A stretch of 14,452 nt of DNA from positions 1 to 14,452 of the forward strand of contig CAMLOU010000109.1 of NCBI GenBank assembly GCA_946481735.1. The letters run 5' to 3'. The position numbers were made by a program, and so were the translations under genes. This DNA comes from an uncultured Cellvibrio sp. GTDB taxonomy: Bacteria; Pseudomonadota; Gammaproteobacteria; Pseudomonadales; Cellvibrionaceae. The notes under the pieces were generated by a model. That model made no database searches. It saw nothing but the letters and a program-made list of their open reading frames with translations, and was not told where the DNA came from. Of the stretch, positions 7,413-13,471 are shown piece after piece (the stretch's first letter is position 1; the number at the start of each line of letters is the position of its first letter).

Positions 7413-7715
7413 TCAATACTGATTCGGTTCAATATCACGACGGCAGGCGAGGATGTGGGTGGCGATTTCGCGGGGGGTTTTGCCCAGGTTGAGCAAGCTT
7501 TTGATGATGGTTTTTTCTTCGATGGTAAGCGTCTTGCCGTTGAGCATGGAATCCACCCAGTCTACCGTTACGCGGTAGGACAGCCGGAGGGCTTCGTCGA
7601 GGATCAGCTCAGCCGGTACCCCGAAGCGTTGGTAATACTCGACGAGGGATTTCTCCCAATCGTACAAGTCCCGGTGCAGTAATCGGCTCGTCGCTATTTT
7701 TTCGCATTCGTCCAT
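7413..7715 (-). CDS. Hypothetical 100-aa protein
   Basis: I do not recognise this protein. It is predicted cytosolic and mostly helical, with no signal peptide or membrane segment. A charged N-terminal half (residues 1–60) is followed by a segment around residues 66–90 (EEKTIIKSLLNLGKTPREIATHIL) that looks like a helix-turn-helix of the kind that recognises DNA or RNA polymerase partners; this is only a pattern impression. The start is the ATG at 7715, the only early in-frame start, without a strong ribosome site. It is transcribed in the same direction as higBA but separated from it by about 285 bases with a possible terminator, so it is likely its own unit. It belongs to the accessory stretch between the tRNA and the FHA/protease operon. 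Coding is judged real from its balanced amino-acid composition compared with the opposite-strand frame. Confidence 0.6.
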   Translation of the reverse strand: MDECEKIATSRLLHRDLYDWEKSLVEYYQRFGVPAELILDEALRLSYRVTVDWVDSMLNGKTLTIEEKTIIKSLLNLGKTPREIATHILACRRDIEPNQY

Positions 7716-8044
7716 CAGAAGTTGTTATCCGATTGTGTTATTTAAAAAGCATGTAGCCGATACGGCTGAATATATAGCACATCCTATCAGTGGGCATAGG
7801 GGATCGATGTGCGATATCTGTTGAAAACCGGGTAATTACCACTGTAAAGATTCGTTTATTCCGGGCGCTGCATGTCTGCTGCCCCTCTCAAGCAAAAAAG
7901 CTCGCCTTTAAGCGCGCCTTTCCCTCATCAATAACAGTGTACACGCTAGTTCTCACCTTGTTCGAGCTTCTTTAGAGACCACCGCCTCTCATTTTTATTT
8001 TTAATTAATTGTGTGAAATTAATAGAAAATAAATGCGCAGGAGT
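7716..8044. other. Intergenic stretch of about 330 bases
   Basis: No gene I can support. On the minus strand a TATATT box (about 7772–7777) and an inverted repeat AGCCG–ATA–CGGCT (7755–7767) lie upstream of the 100-aa gene and could be its promoter and operator. A tandem 12-mer pair, AAGCTCGCCTTT (7898–7909) and AAGCGCGCCTTT (7910–7921), has one mismatch. Bases about 7990–8035 are very AT-rich and form the 3' flank of the FHA gene. A 61-codon open frame at 7790–7975 looks non-coding. Confidence 0.4.
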
Positions 8045-9049
8045 CTATTCATCCTGTTGCGGCGAGTCTTCGGGTCCGGCGCCTTCCTCCAGCTCGTCCG
8101 GGTCTATTTCTTCCTGCTGTGCTTCATCCAATCCTGCCTTCATCTTCTGGACCTGATCCATAAAGGTGTCTATTGAAATGTCCGGACTTTGTCGCAGCGC
8201 AGGCGGCATGAGGTCGTGCATGTACAACTCACCTGCCAGGCGGCCGGTGTTTTGATAACTGTTGATAACACTGAGGCCCATCGCCCCCACCGCAAGCAGT
8301 ACTGTCAATACACCCCATTGCCAGCGCCGCCGAGGCATCACAGTCACCATGTGGAAAAATAAAACCACGGCGATGATCACCGTATCGAAATGCGTGGAAT
8401 ACCGGGTAAAAAACTCCAGCGAGAAAGCAAAGGCCAAGTAACTGCTCAATAGACTCCACAATTCGCCGAGGATCAGTCCGCTGGCGGCAATAAACAAATG
8501 CCGCCCAAAGCGCAATTGACCGCTGAAAAGATGGGTAACCAGCGCCCAGGCACCGCTCCAGAACACCATGCTGATGGCCACGGTGGCGATCTCGCTCAGG
8601 TACTCCAACCATTCGGTTTTGCCGGTCTGGTTTAACCAATGGGCGAAGGATGCCTGGAGCGCAATCAGCACCAACCCCGCCAGCAGCGGCGGCCAACCTT
8701 CCCACTGGTGATTGGTGGAGTCAGCCAACTCGTCGGCAACCACAAAATCGCGCTGACGCAGGCGTATCGTGGTGTGCCCTAGGCGAACGCTTGTATGGTC
8801 ATCCAGTCGCTGCTGCGGAACGCGCTGGCGCCGATAGACTATGCCATTGCGTGACTCCAGGCTGCGAATTTGCACATCACCGCCCTCGGTGGTTTCAATA
8901 ACGGCATGATGCGCTGCCGTGTGCGGGTCATCCAGGATAATGTCGTTGTCGTAGGCGCGCCCGATACGAATGGGTAGATCATGAAACGGAATGCGTTGTT
9001 TCACATCGCCGTTGCGCGCCAGGATTTCTACAAAGAACGCGTGACTCAT
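8045..9049 (-). CDS. FHA-domain integral membrane protein
   Basis: A 334-aa protein with an N-terminal forkhead-associated domain (residues about 25–98), normally a phosphothreonine reader, and about five membrane segments (near 119–137, 152–173, 185–208, 222–238, 245–263), then an acidic Glu/Asp/Gln-rich tail (about 300–334). FHA landmarks kept are Gly30-Arg31, N35-D36-I37, His48 and Asn68-Gly69. The conserved Ser of the usual SRxH motif is Ala45 and the following Arg is Ala46, so phosphopeptide binding may be weak or altered. With the FHA domain in the cytoplasm, five segments would place the tail in the periplasm. The ATG overlaps the stop of the upstream protease gene (ATGA), with GGGAG nine bases upstream, so the two are translationally coupled and probably act together. 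Exact role unknown; it may transmit or gate an envelope signal. Confidence 0.82.
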   Translation of the reverse strand: MSHAFFVEILARNGDVKQRIPFHDLPIRIGRAYDNDIILDDPHTAAHHAVIETTEGGDVQIRSLESRNGIVYRRQRVPQQRLDDHTSVRLGHTTIRLRQRDFVVADELADSTNHQWEGWPPLLAGLVLIALQASFAHWLNQTGKTEWLEYLSEIATVAISMVFWSGAWALVTHLFSGQLRFGRHLFIAASGLILGELWSLLSSYLAFAFSLEFFTRYSTHFDTVIIAVVLFFHMVTVMPRRRWQWGVLTVLLAVGAMGLSVINSYQNTGRLAGELYMHDLMPPALRQSPDISIDTFMDQVQKMKAGLDEAQQEEIDPDELEEGAGPEDSPQQDE

Positions 9050-10446
9050 TCGGCGGCGCTCCCTGTTGTTTTATCTGCGGTTGTCTTATCTGTGGTTGTT
9101 TCACCTGCTGCTGCGGCTTCATCGGTTGCGCGCGTGACGGCGTTTAGTAATTGTCGGGTTATTGCCATGCCGTTGTCATATGAAATGCCGCGCAATTCAT
9201 ACAGACTTTTGACGCTCATAAGCGGATCATCGGTGGTGATTGTCAGCAGCGTGAAATTGTACAAGCCGGCAAATTTGCGATAGGCCGATGCACACAACAC
9301 AGCCCGCATCGGCAGATGGTCGTTGGCCACAAACTCTTCGGTGCATTGCTGCGCGGTCACTTCTTCACTGCGATGGCTGCTCCAGATTTGATGACTGAAA
9401 CTGTCGCTGACCAGCCGCGAAAAACGCAGTGGGTTATCTTTTTTACTGCTGATCAGCTGATGATCGAAAGACACACGACCGGTCTGCAAGTTGCCGGAGA
9501 TAAACACCACCGATTCCATGCCGCAATAGATACTGTCGGTGGTGTAATTTTCCTGGGTGTGGTCTTCCGAGCTGCCCCAGCAACGCAATTGTTCTGATTC
9601 GCGCACAGGGATTTGATAGGGGCCGAGCGTCTTGTGGGTAAGGGGTTCGCTCAACAGGTGATCCATCATGACTTGTTGATAATCCAACAGCTGCTCGCCG
9701 ATGATGGGTTTGAAATCCGCTGGCGGTGTTGCCTGGCCTTGGGCGAGTGTGACCAACTGCTGCAAATAGCGGGCGGGCACCAGAAAACTGACCAGTTCCC
9801 CGTCGCGTCGATGCGATACATTAACCCCGGCAATGTCGCCGGCAGCGGTGATGTTAGGCCCACCACTCATACCGGGATTCAGCGGCCCGGTAAACATCAA
9901 ATGATCGGAAAACCCTCGCCGACTGATGCCGTTATAGGTACCTTCAGAGATGGCAAAACCCAGGTCCAGCGGGTTGCCGAGCGAATAAAGATCCTCACCT
10001 TGCTCCAACACCGGCAACTCGTCCGGCAGCTGAAAAGAACCGGTGCCGGTACGATCCACGCGCACAATGGCCAGATCGCGCAACACATCAAGAGCGATTA
10101 ACTCCACCGCCCCTTTTTTTCCATCGGTATCCACGTATTCACCGATATATGTCTCGGGTTCCAGTGCAATCTGGGAGATGACATGGTAGTTGGTCACCGC
10201 CAGGTTGCCTTCGCCCAATAAAAAGGCTGAACCCGTCGTGGATTGGCTGCGCCCATTGCGCAGCAACACGCGCAATTGCAATAAGTCTTTCTTGGCCGAC
10301 GCATATAAGCGTTGCGCACTGGATGAAGGGGGAGCGATTTTTTCGGTGGTGGTTTGTGCCTGGAGCGGAAGCACTGCCGTCGCACAGGCGATCAACACCA
10401 TCCACCGAACAGCGCGTGCCGACCTGCGGCATAACGTCGATAACAA
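9046..10446 (-). CDS. Exported trypsin-like (HtrA-type, S1C) serine protease without PDZ domain
   Basis: About 466 aa with a signal peptide (Arg-rich n-region, core around residues 15–28, LQAQ cleavage near 31) and a DegP/HtrA-like protease domain (about 45–240). The triad is His88 (TNYHVIS), Asp124 (LRDLAIVRVD) and Ser194 in NPGMSGGP; all are present, so it should be active. No PDZ domain follows. Instead there is a C-terminal region of about 200 residues with four cysteines (289, 308, 368, 385) likely forming two disulfides, consistent with the periplasm, and a Thr/Lys-rich repeat tail. The start chosen is TTG at 10446 because AAGGAAGG lies six bases upstream; a longer frame from TTG 10464 adds six residues but has no ribosome site. 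It is the first gene of a two-gene operon with the FHA membrane protein and is divergent from the DUF6249–sigma operon. The substrate is unknown. Confidence 0.87.
   Translation of the reverse strand: MLSTLCRRSARAVRWMVLIACATAVLPLQAQTTTEKIAPPSSSAQRLYASAKKDLLQLRVLLRNGRSQSTTGSAFLLGEGNLAVTNYHVISQIALEPETYIGEYVDTDGKKGAVELIALDVLRDLAIVRVDRTGTGSFQLPDELPVLEQGEDLYSLGNPLDLGFAISEGTYNGISRRGFSDHLMFTGPLNPGMSGGPNITAAGDIAGVNVSHRRDGELVSFLVPARYLQQLVTLAQGQATPPADFKPIIGEQLLDYQQVMMDHLLSEPLTHKTLGPYQIPVRESEQLRCWGSSEDHTQENYTTDSIYCGMESVVFISGNLQTGRVSFDHQLISSKKDNPLRFSRLVSDSFSHQIWSSHRSEEVTAQQCTEEFVANDHLPMRAVLCASAYRKFAGLYNFTLLTITTDDPLMSVKSLYELRGISYDNGMAITRQLLNAVTRATDEAAAAGETTTDKTTADKTTGSAAE
9071..9100. repeat. Tandem 15-bp repeat in the protease 3' end
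   Basis: Two adjacent 15-base units (TTATCTGCGGTTGTC, then TTATCTGTGGTTGTT on the + strand, two mismatches) encode successive five-residue units of the form TTxDK in the protease tail. Such in-frame repeats can change copy number by slippage without breaking the frame. Confidence 0.6.
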
Positions 10447-10621
10447 GGGAAGCCTTCCTTTCAATCAATAGAACATAACGAGCAGACGGCGAAACACCCA
10501 CTCGATCTACAGGTGACGAGGTGTTCGAGTCTACGTGACCCATCAACGGGCGCCAAGCAGGTTTTGTGGACCGACAAAGATTCCTGCACGAAGCATCCAC
10601 CTACTTACTAAAATAAACCGG

Positions 10622-10657
10622 GTGACCTGAATCCAAAGCGCACTCCGGGTGCGTCAC
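10622..10657. promoter_or_regulatory. Nested inverted repeat upstream of the DUF6249–sigma operon
   Basis: GTGAC (10622–10626) and GTCAC (10653–10657) flank an inner hairpin CGCAC (10639–10643), TCCGG, GTGCG (10649–10653). It sits about 60–95 bases before the first ATG of the operon. A TGAATC and a CGTC within it could serve as -35 and -10 of an ECF-type promoter (autoregulation), but the spacing is only approximate. The rest of 10465–10718 is discussed under findings. Confidence 0.35.
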
Positions 10658-10718
10658 AGTAGTAACCGGCGCTTTCTTCGCGATAGCAGCCGCACCTTAT
10701 GACCACGAGGATTTTGTT

Positions 10719-11438
10719 ATGGAGTTAATTACCTCCCGAATGTTTCATAGCGGTTCGATCAACCCGGCCGGACTTTTGCTGTGCGTGTTGCTGTTGTTGG
10801 CGATGCATGCATGGGCGGAAGATCCTCAAACGCCAGATGTTGCGCCCCCGCAGACCCAGGCACCGATGCCCGAGACACCGCCGGTGCTGCCGTCTATCCC
10901 GGAAGAGCCAATGGCGGTACCGGCCATTCCCGGATCGGCGCACCCGAACATCAATGACGAGGTGCTGGAACGTCACATCGCCGAACAAATCTCGCGCAAT
11001 ATTGAACAGGAGCTGGGGCAAGCCTTTGGCTCCGAACACAACGTGGGTCGCGCGCTGCTGATCCCGCTGTTTGCCATCTTCTTTATCTTCGGCGGCCCGG
11101 TCATCCTGGTGATCTTCCTGGTTCTGATGCACTACCGGGCCAAGGCGCGCCGGGAGCGTTTGCAAAGCGAGAACATTGCGCAATTACTCGCCGCCGGCAA
11201 AGACGTTCCGCTGGAGCTGTTGCGCGGCGACGAAGCCAGCAGCGCCGTGGCCGAAGACAACCTGCGCAAAGGAGTCAAAAACATCGGTATCGGTACCGGC
11301 CTGTTGATATTCCTGACCTTGTTCCTGGGCATCGGCATCGGCTCTGTGGGCTTCATCATCATCGGCCTGGGCATTTCACAGCTCGTCGTCTGGAAGTTGG
11401 CTGACAGCAAAAACACACAGCTCAAAGCCCAGGACTGA
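10719..11438 (+). CDS. DUF6249-like membrane protein
   Basis: A 239-aa envelope protein. Residues 1–33 look like a signal peptide or signal anchor (hydrophobic core 18–31, AWA cleavage site), then a Pro-rich linker (about 38–75), an amphipathic helix (80–104), a first membrane segment (112–138), a cytoplasmic basic and Glu-rich loop with a QLLAAGKDVPLELLRG motif (155–170), and two more segments (188–206, 208–227). The loop motif and pair of C-terminal segments match what I recall of the DUF6249 family, often encoded beside ECF sigma factors. The start is ATG 10719 with GAGG eight bases upstream (10707–10710). The sigma factor begins six bases after its stop, so they are in one operon; a sensing or regulatory role toward the sigma/anti-sigma pair is inferred. 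Molecular function unknown. Confidence 0.8.
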   Translation: MELITSRMFHSGSINPAGLLLCVLLLLAMHAWAEDPQTPDVAPPQTQAPMPETPPVLPSIPEEPMAVPAIPGSAHPNINDEVLERHIAEQISRNIEQELGQAFGSEHNVGRALLIPLFAIFFIFGGPVILVIFLVLMHYRAKARRERLQSENIAQLLAAGKDVPLELLRGDEASSAVAEDNLRKGVKNIGIGTGLLIFLTLFLGIGIGSVGFIIIGLGISQLVVWKLADSKNTQLKAQD

Positions 11439-11443
11439 ACACC

Positions 11444-11986
11444 ATGTCGGTCTCCGATCAGGACCTGATTGCACGGGTCGTTAGCGTTAAAGACCAGCAT
11501 GCCTTTGCGCAGCTGGTCTTGCGCTATCAGTCGCAACTGCGCCTGTGGGCGCGGCGCCTGTGCAATGGCGATGTTCATCTTGCGGATGACCTCGCCCAGG
11601 AAACGTTTATCAAGGCGTATGCCGCGTTGGCAGGATTTCGCGCAGAGGCGAAGTTCTCCACCTGGCTGTATCGCATCGCCTTCAACATTGCGGCCAATCG
11701 CTGGCGCGCCAAAAAGATCGACTGGTGTGAACTGGAAGAAAATGAGGATGCCGAAACGGAGGTGTGCGAACTGCAGCAATTCGCGGCTAAAAAGGATGTG
11801 ACATCCGCCATGGAGCAATTGAGTCCGGCCCAGCAACTGGCCATTCGCCTGTGCTATGAAGACGGGTTTTCCCACGACGAGGCGGCAGAGATCATGAGCC
11901 TGCCGCTCGGCACGGTTAAAACCCACATCGCACGGGGCAAACAAAAACTGCAAAAGCTCTTGTCATCCTGGAGTGAAGTCGTATGA
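11444..11986 (+). CDS. ECF-type RNA polymerase sigma factor
   Basis: A 180-aa sigma-70 family protein with only the two domains of group 4 (ECF) sigmas. Sigma2 spans about 21–90, with ADDLAQETFIKAY (47–59) and FSTWLYRIAFN (71–81). Sigma4 spans about 120–175, with LSPAQQLAIRL and the helix-turn-helix EAAEIMSLPLGTVKTHIARGKQKL. It should bind core RNA polymerase and direct it to a small regulon, possibly including its own operon. The linker contains an acidic stretch with Cys95 and Cys108, plus Cys40 and Cys137 elsewhere, so a redox effect cannot be excluded. The ribosome site is CAGGA about ten bases before the ATG. Its stop overlaps the start of the two-TM gene by four bases (ATGA), the usual tie between an ECF sigma and its anti-sigma. 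Confidence 0.93.
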   Translation: MSVSDQDLIARVVSVKDQHAFAQLVLRYQSQLRLWARRLCNGDVHLADDLAQETFIKAYAALAGFRAEAKFSTWLYRIAFNIAANRWRAKKIDWCELEENEDAETEVCELQQFAAKKDVTSAMEQLSPAQQLAIRLCYEDGFSHDEAAEIMSLPLGTVKTHIARGKQKLQKLLSSWSEVV

Positions 11987-12357
11987 TCAAACCCACTGAC
12001 ACTCATCAGCCCTTTACCATGAACTCACCCGACGAATTCGACCAACTGCTGACCCGACAGCTGCGCGACAGCCAGGACTACCTGGCCGATGACGGCTTTA
12101 CCGCTGGCGTTATGGCGCAGCTCGATAACCGACCGGCCCTCAGCCGCCGGGCGCAATGGCTGATCACCGGTATTCCGTTGGTGCTGATCAGCGGGATAGT
12201 CTTCAGCCAGTTACCCGTGCAGGACATCGGCCTGATGGTCGGCAATAGCCTGGAAACCCTGGCCCCCGTCACGGTGATCAAGCTGGGTGCGATATTATCC
12301 GGCGGTATCATCCTCGCCAGCCTGGGCTGGCTCGCGCGGCAGGCACGCCTGCTGTAG
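11983..12357 (+). CDS. Small two-TM membrane protein, putative anti-sigma factor
   Basis: A 124-aa protein. The first about 55 residues are polar and helical (EFDQLLTRQLRDSQDYLADDGFTAGVMAQL) and should be cytoplasmic; two membrane segments follow (about 57–77 and 96–118), with a short hydrophobic periplasmic loop. There are no cysteines, so the HxxxCxxC zinc motif of ZAS-type anti-sigmas is absent. The anti-sigma role is inferred from its position: translationally coupled (ATGA) directly behind an ECF sigma, with the right topology. The start at 11983 has GGAG nine bases upstream; the internal ATG at 12019 has none. An inverted repeat GCAGGC–AC–GCCTGC (12339–12352) near the end is inside the coding region. 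Confidence 0.78.
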   Translation: MIKPTDTHQPFTMNSPDEFDQLLTRQLRDSQDYLADDGFTAGVMAQLDNRPALSRRAQWLITGIPLVLISGIVFSQLPVQDIGLMVGNSLETLAPVTVIKLGAILSGGIILASLGWLARQARLL

Positions 12358-12419
12358 CCCCTCCGCAGTCATTACTTCCATTCGAAATAATAATGGCCAA
12401 CCTCATGACGCATTAACAG

Positions 12420-12448
12420 TTGTAACCGGTTACTTAAATACGAATAAT
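12420..12448 (+). promoter_or_regulatory. Promoter of the GH134-like mannanase gene
   Basis: TTGTAA (-35, 12420–12425), a 17-base spacer and AATAAT (-10, 12443–12448) match sigma-70 consensus at 4/6 and 5/6. The predicted transcription start is near 12455, giving a leader of about 84 bases before the ATG. Confidence 0.65.
12422..12433. promoter_or_regulatory. Operator 1: perfect palindrome over the -35 box
   Basis: GTAACCGGTTAC is a perfect 12-bp palindrome with a central CG, the style of LacI-family repressor operators (regulator not in the window). It overlaps the -35 element, so binding would block RNA polymerase. Confidence 0.65.
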
Positions 12449-12453
12449 GCAAA

Positions 12454-12465
12454 AGCTAATTAGCT
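12454..12465. repeat. Perfect palindrome at the predicted transcription start
   Basis: AGCTAATTAGCT is a perfect 12-bp palindrome that begins at the predicted +1 of the mannanase transcript. It may be a second regulator's site, or chance in an AT-rich stretch. Confidence 0.45.
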
Positions 12466-12486
12466 GAAATATCGATAAAAATAAAT

Positions 12487-12498
12487 GTAACCGACTAC
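12487..12498. promoter_or_regulatory. Operator 2: imperfect copy of operator 1
   Basis: GTAACCGACTAC matches operator 1 at 10 of 12 positions and lies exactly 65 bases downstream, within the leader (about +32). Two such sites flanking the start point suggest repression by a dimer pair or a loop. Confidence 0.55.
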
Positions 12499-12538
12499 AA
12501 GCCTCCACTCTACTCGTCATAATAATGAGGACATAACA

Positions 12539-13429
12539 ATGAGTATCGTTAAATATCTTGCCGTTATATTTTCACTGTTGCTGCTCAGCACTGGCAGCCT
12601 TGCGCAGAATTACCCGACCTGTTCCAGCGCCGCCTCCGATCCGGACGGTGATGGCTGGGGCTGGGAAAACAACCAAAGCTGTATCGTGTCATCGGGCGGC
12701 TCCGGGAGTTACCCGACCTGCAGCAGCGCTGCATCTGACCCGGATGGCGATGGCTGGGGATGGGAGAATAATCAGAGTTGCCAGGTTGCCAGCGGTGGAA
12801 GCTCCGGCGGCTACCCCACGTGCAGCAGCGTCGCTTCCGACCCGGATGGTGACGGTTGGGGCTGGGAACACAACCAGAGCTGCCAGGTTGCCAGTGGCGG
12901 TAGTAGTTGTGGCACCGGTAGCTGCCCCGGCTCACTGAACTGCCCCAGCGGAATGAGCTGCGGTTGTTATACCGTGTCCGGATTGGGCGCCAATAAGCAA
13001 GCCTACCTGAATGCCGGCGCGGATCGCCGCTTCCTGGCCTCCGCGATGATGGAAACCGAGCGGATGGATACCAACTATGCCTATGGTGATAACAAAACCG
13101 GCGACGCGTTTAATGCCGGCGCCACCAAGCAAAACTGGGGCATGATGCGGCAGTGCCATGCGGAATGGCGCGGCTACAGCGCCAATGACTATGCAGTATC
13201 CGCGGCAATGAACAGCAGCCGCAGCCTGGACGTACAGGTATACAACGAATGCCGCAACTACTACGGCAACCAATGGTTTGCCGGCCACCGCAATGGCTCC
13301 AGCGGTCTGGCAAACCCGAATACGCAAGACATCAACAATTTCCGCACGGGCTATGAATGGACGTACAACCAATTGGCAGGGCACGAATGCGATGATGTGC
13401 GTTTTTGGGTAGATATCCCGGCCATTTAA
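12539..13429 (+). CDS. Secreted GH134-like beta-1,4-mannanase with three CBM10-like modules
   Basis: A 296-aa exported protein. The signal peptide is residues 1–22 (cleavage after SLA). Three near-identical 26-residue modules (25–50, 58–83, 92–117), each with YPTC at the start, DPDGDGWGWE in the middle and one closing Cys, are joined by Gly/Ser linkers; they resemble CBM10 cellulose-binding modules of Cellvibrio enzymes but are shorter, with two cysteines each. A Cys-rich linker (124–143) leads to a catalytic domain (about 144–285) resembling GH134, the lysozyme-fold endo-mannanase family. Glu172 (MMETE) and Asp184 (YGDNK) are 12 residues apart, the same spacing as the acid Glu45 and base Asp57 I recall for the Streptomyces GH134 enzyme. 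WFAGHRNG (246–253) and NPNTQDINNF (259–268) also fit. The ATG has GAGG nine bases upstream. Expected role: attack on cell-wall beta-mannan while bound to cellulose. Confidence 0.85.
   Translation: MSIVKYLAVIFSLLLLSTGSLAQNYPTCSSAASDPDGDGWGWENNQSCIVSSGGSGSYPTCSSAASDPDGDGWGWENNQSCQVASGGSSGGYPTCSSVASDPDGDGWGWEHNQSCQVASGGSSCGTGSCPGSLNCPSGMSCGCYTVSGLGANKQAYLNAGADRRFLASAMMETERMDTNYAYGDNKTGDAFNAGATKQNWGMMRQCHAEWRGYSANDYAVSAAMNSSRSLDVQVYNECRNYYGNQWFAGHRNGSSGLANPNTQDINNFRTGYEWTYNQLAGHECDDVRFWVDIPAI
12611..12889 (+). repeat. Three tandem in-frame repeats coding the CBM10-like modules
   Basis: Units at 12611–12688, 12710–12787 and 12812–12889 encode the 26-residue modules at about 100-base intervals. 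They are highly alike at protein level but differ at many third codon positions, so they are under selection rather than freshly copied. Confidence 0.9.
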
Positions 13430-13436
13430 CTCGGAG

Positions 13437-13461
13437 ATGCCCGCTGTTAAACAGCGGGCAT
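13437..13461. terminator. Shared hairpin terminator between mannanase and lpxO
   Basis: A 25-base perfect inverted repeat: 12-base arms ATGCCCGCTGTT and AACAGCGGGCAT around one central A. It lies seven bases after the mannanase stop and ten before the convergent lpxO stop, so it can end both transcripts. Downstream T runs are short on both strands. Confidence 0.8.
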
Positions 13462-13471
13462 GTTTATCGGA

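Noticed and set aside
7790..7975. Plus-strand 61-codon open frame in the gap before the FHA gene
   Set aside because: No ribosome site, irregular amino-acid make-up, and a low-complexity DNA repeat inside it; judged non-coding.
10139..10600. Minus-strand 153-codon frame overlapping the protease start and divergent promoter region
   Set aside because: Out of frame with the protease, covers regulatory repeats, and shows no recognisable domain.
12339..12352. GCAGGC–AC–GCCTGC inverted repeat as terminator of the sigma operon
   Set aside because: It lies inside the coding end, has almost no loop and no following T run.
12611..12889. Regularly spaced repeats as a CRISPR array
   Set aside because: The period is about 100 bases, the repeats diverge at third codon positions and lie in frame within a secreted enzyme; no cas genes are present.
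12558..12938. Long alternative frames on both strands over the CBM10-like repeats
   Set aside because: They arise from repeated coding DNA with biased base composition; only the frame with signal peptide, modules and catalytic domain makes sense.
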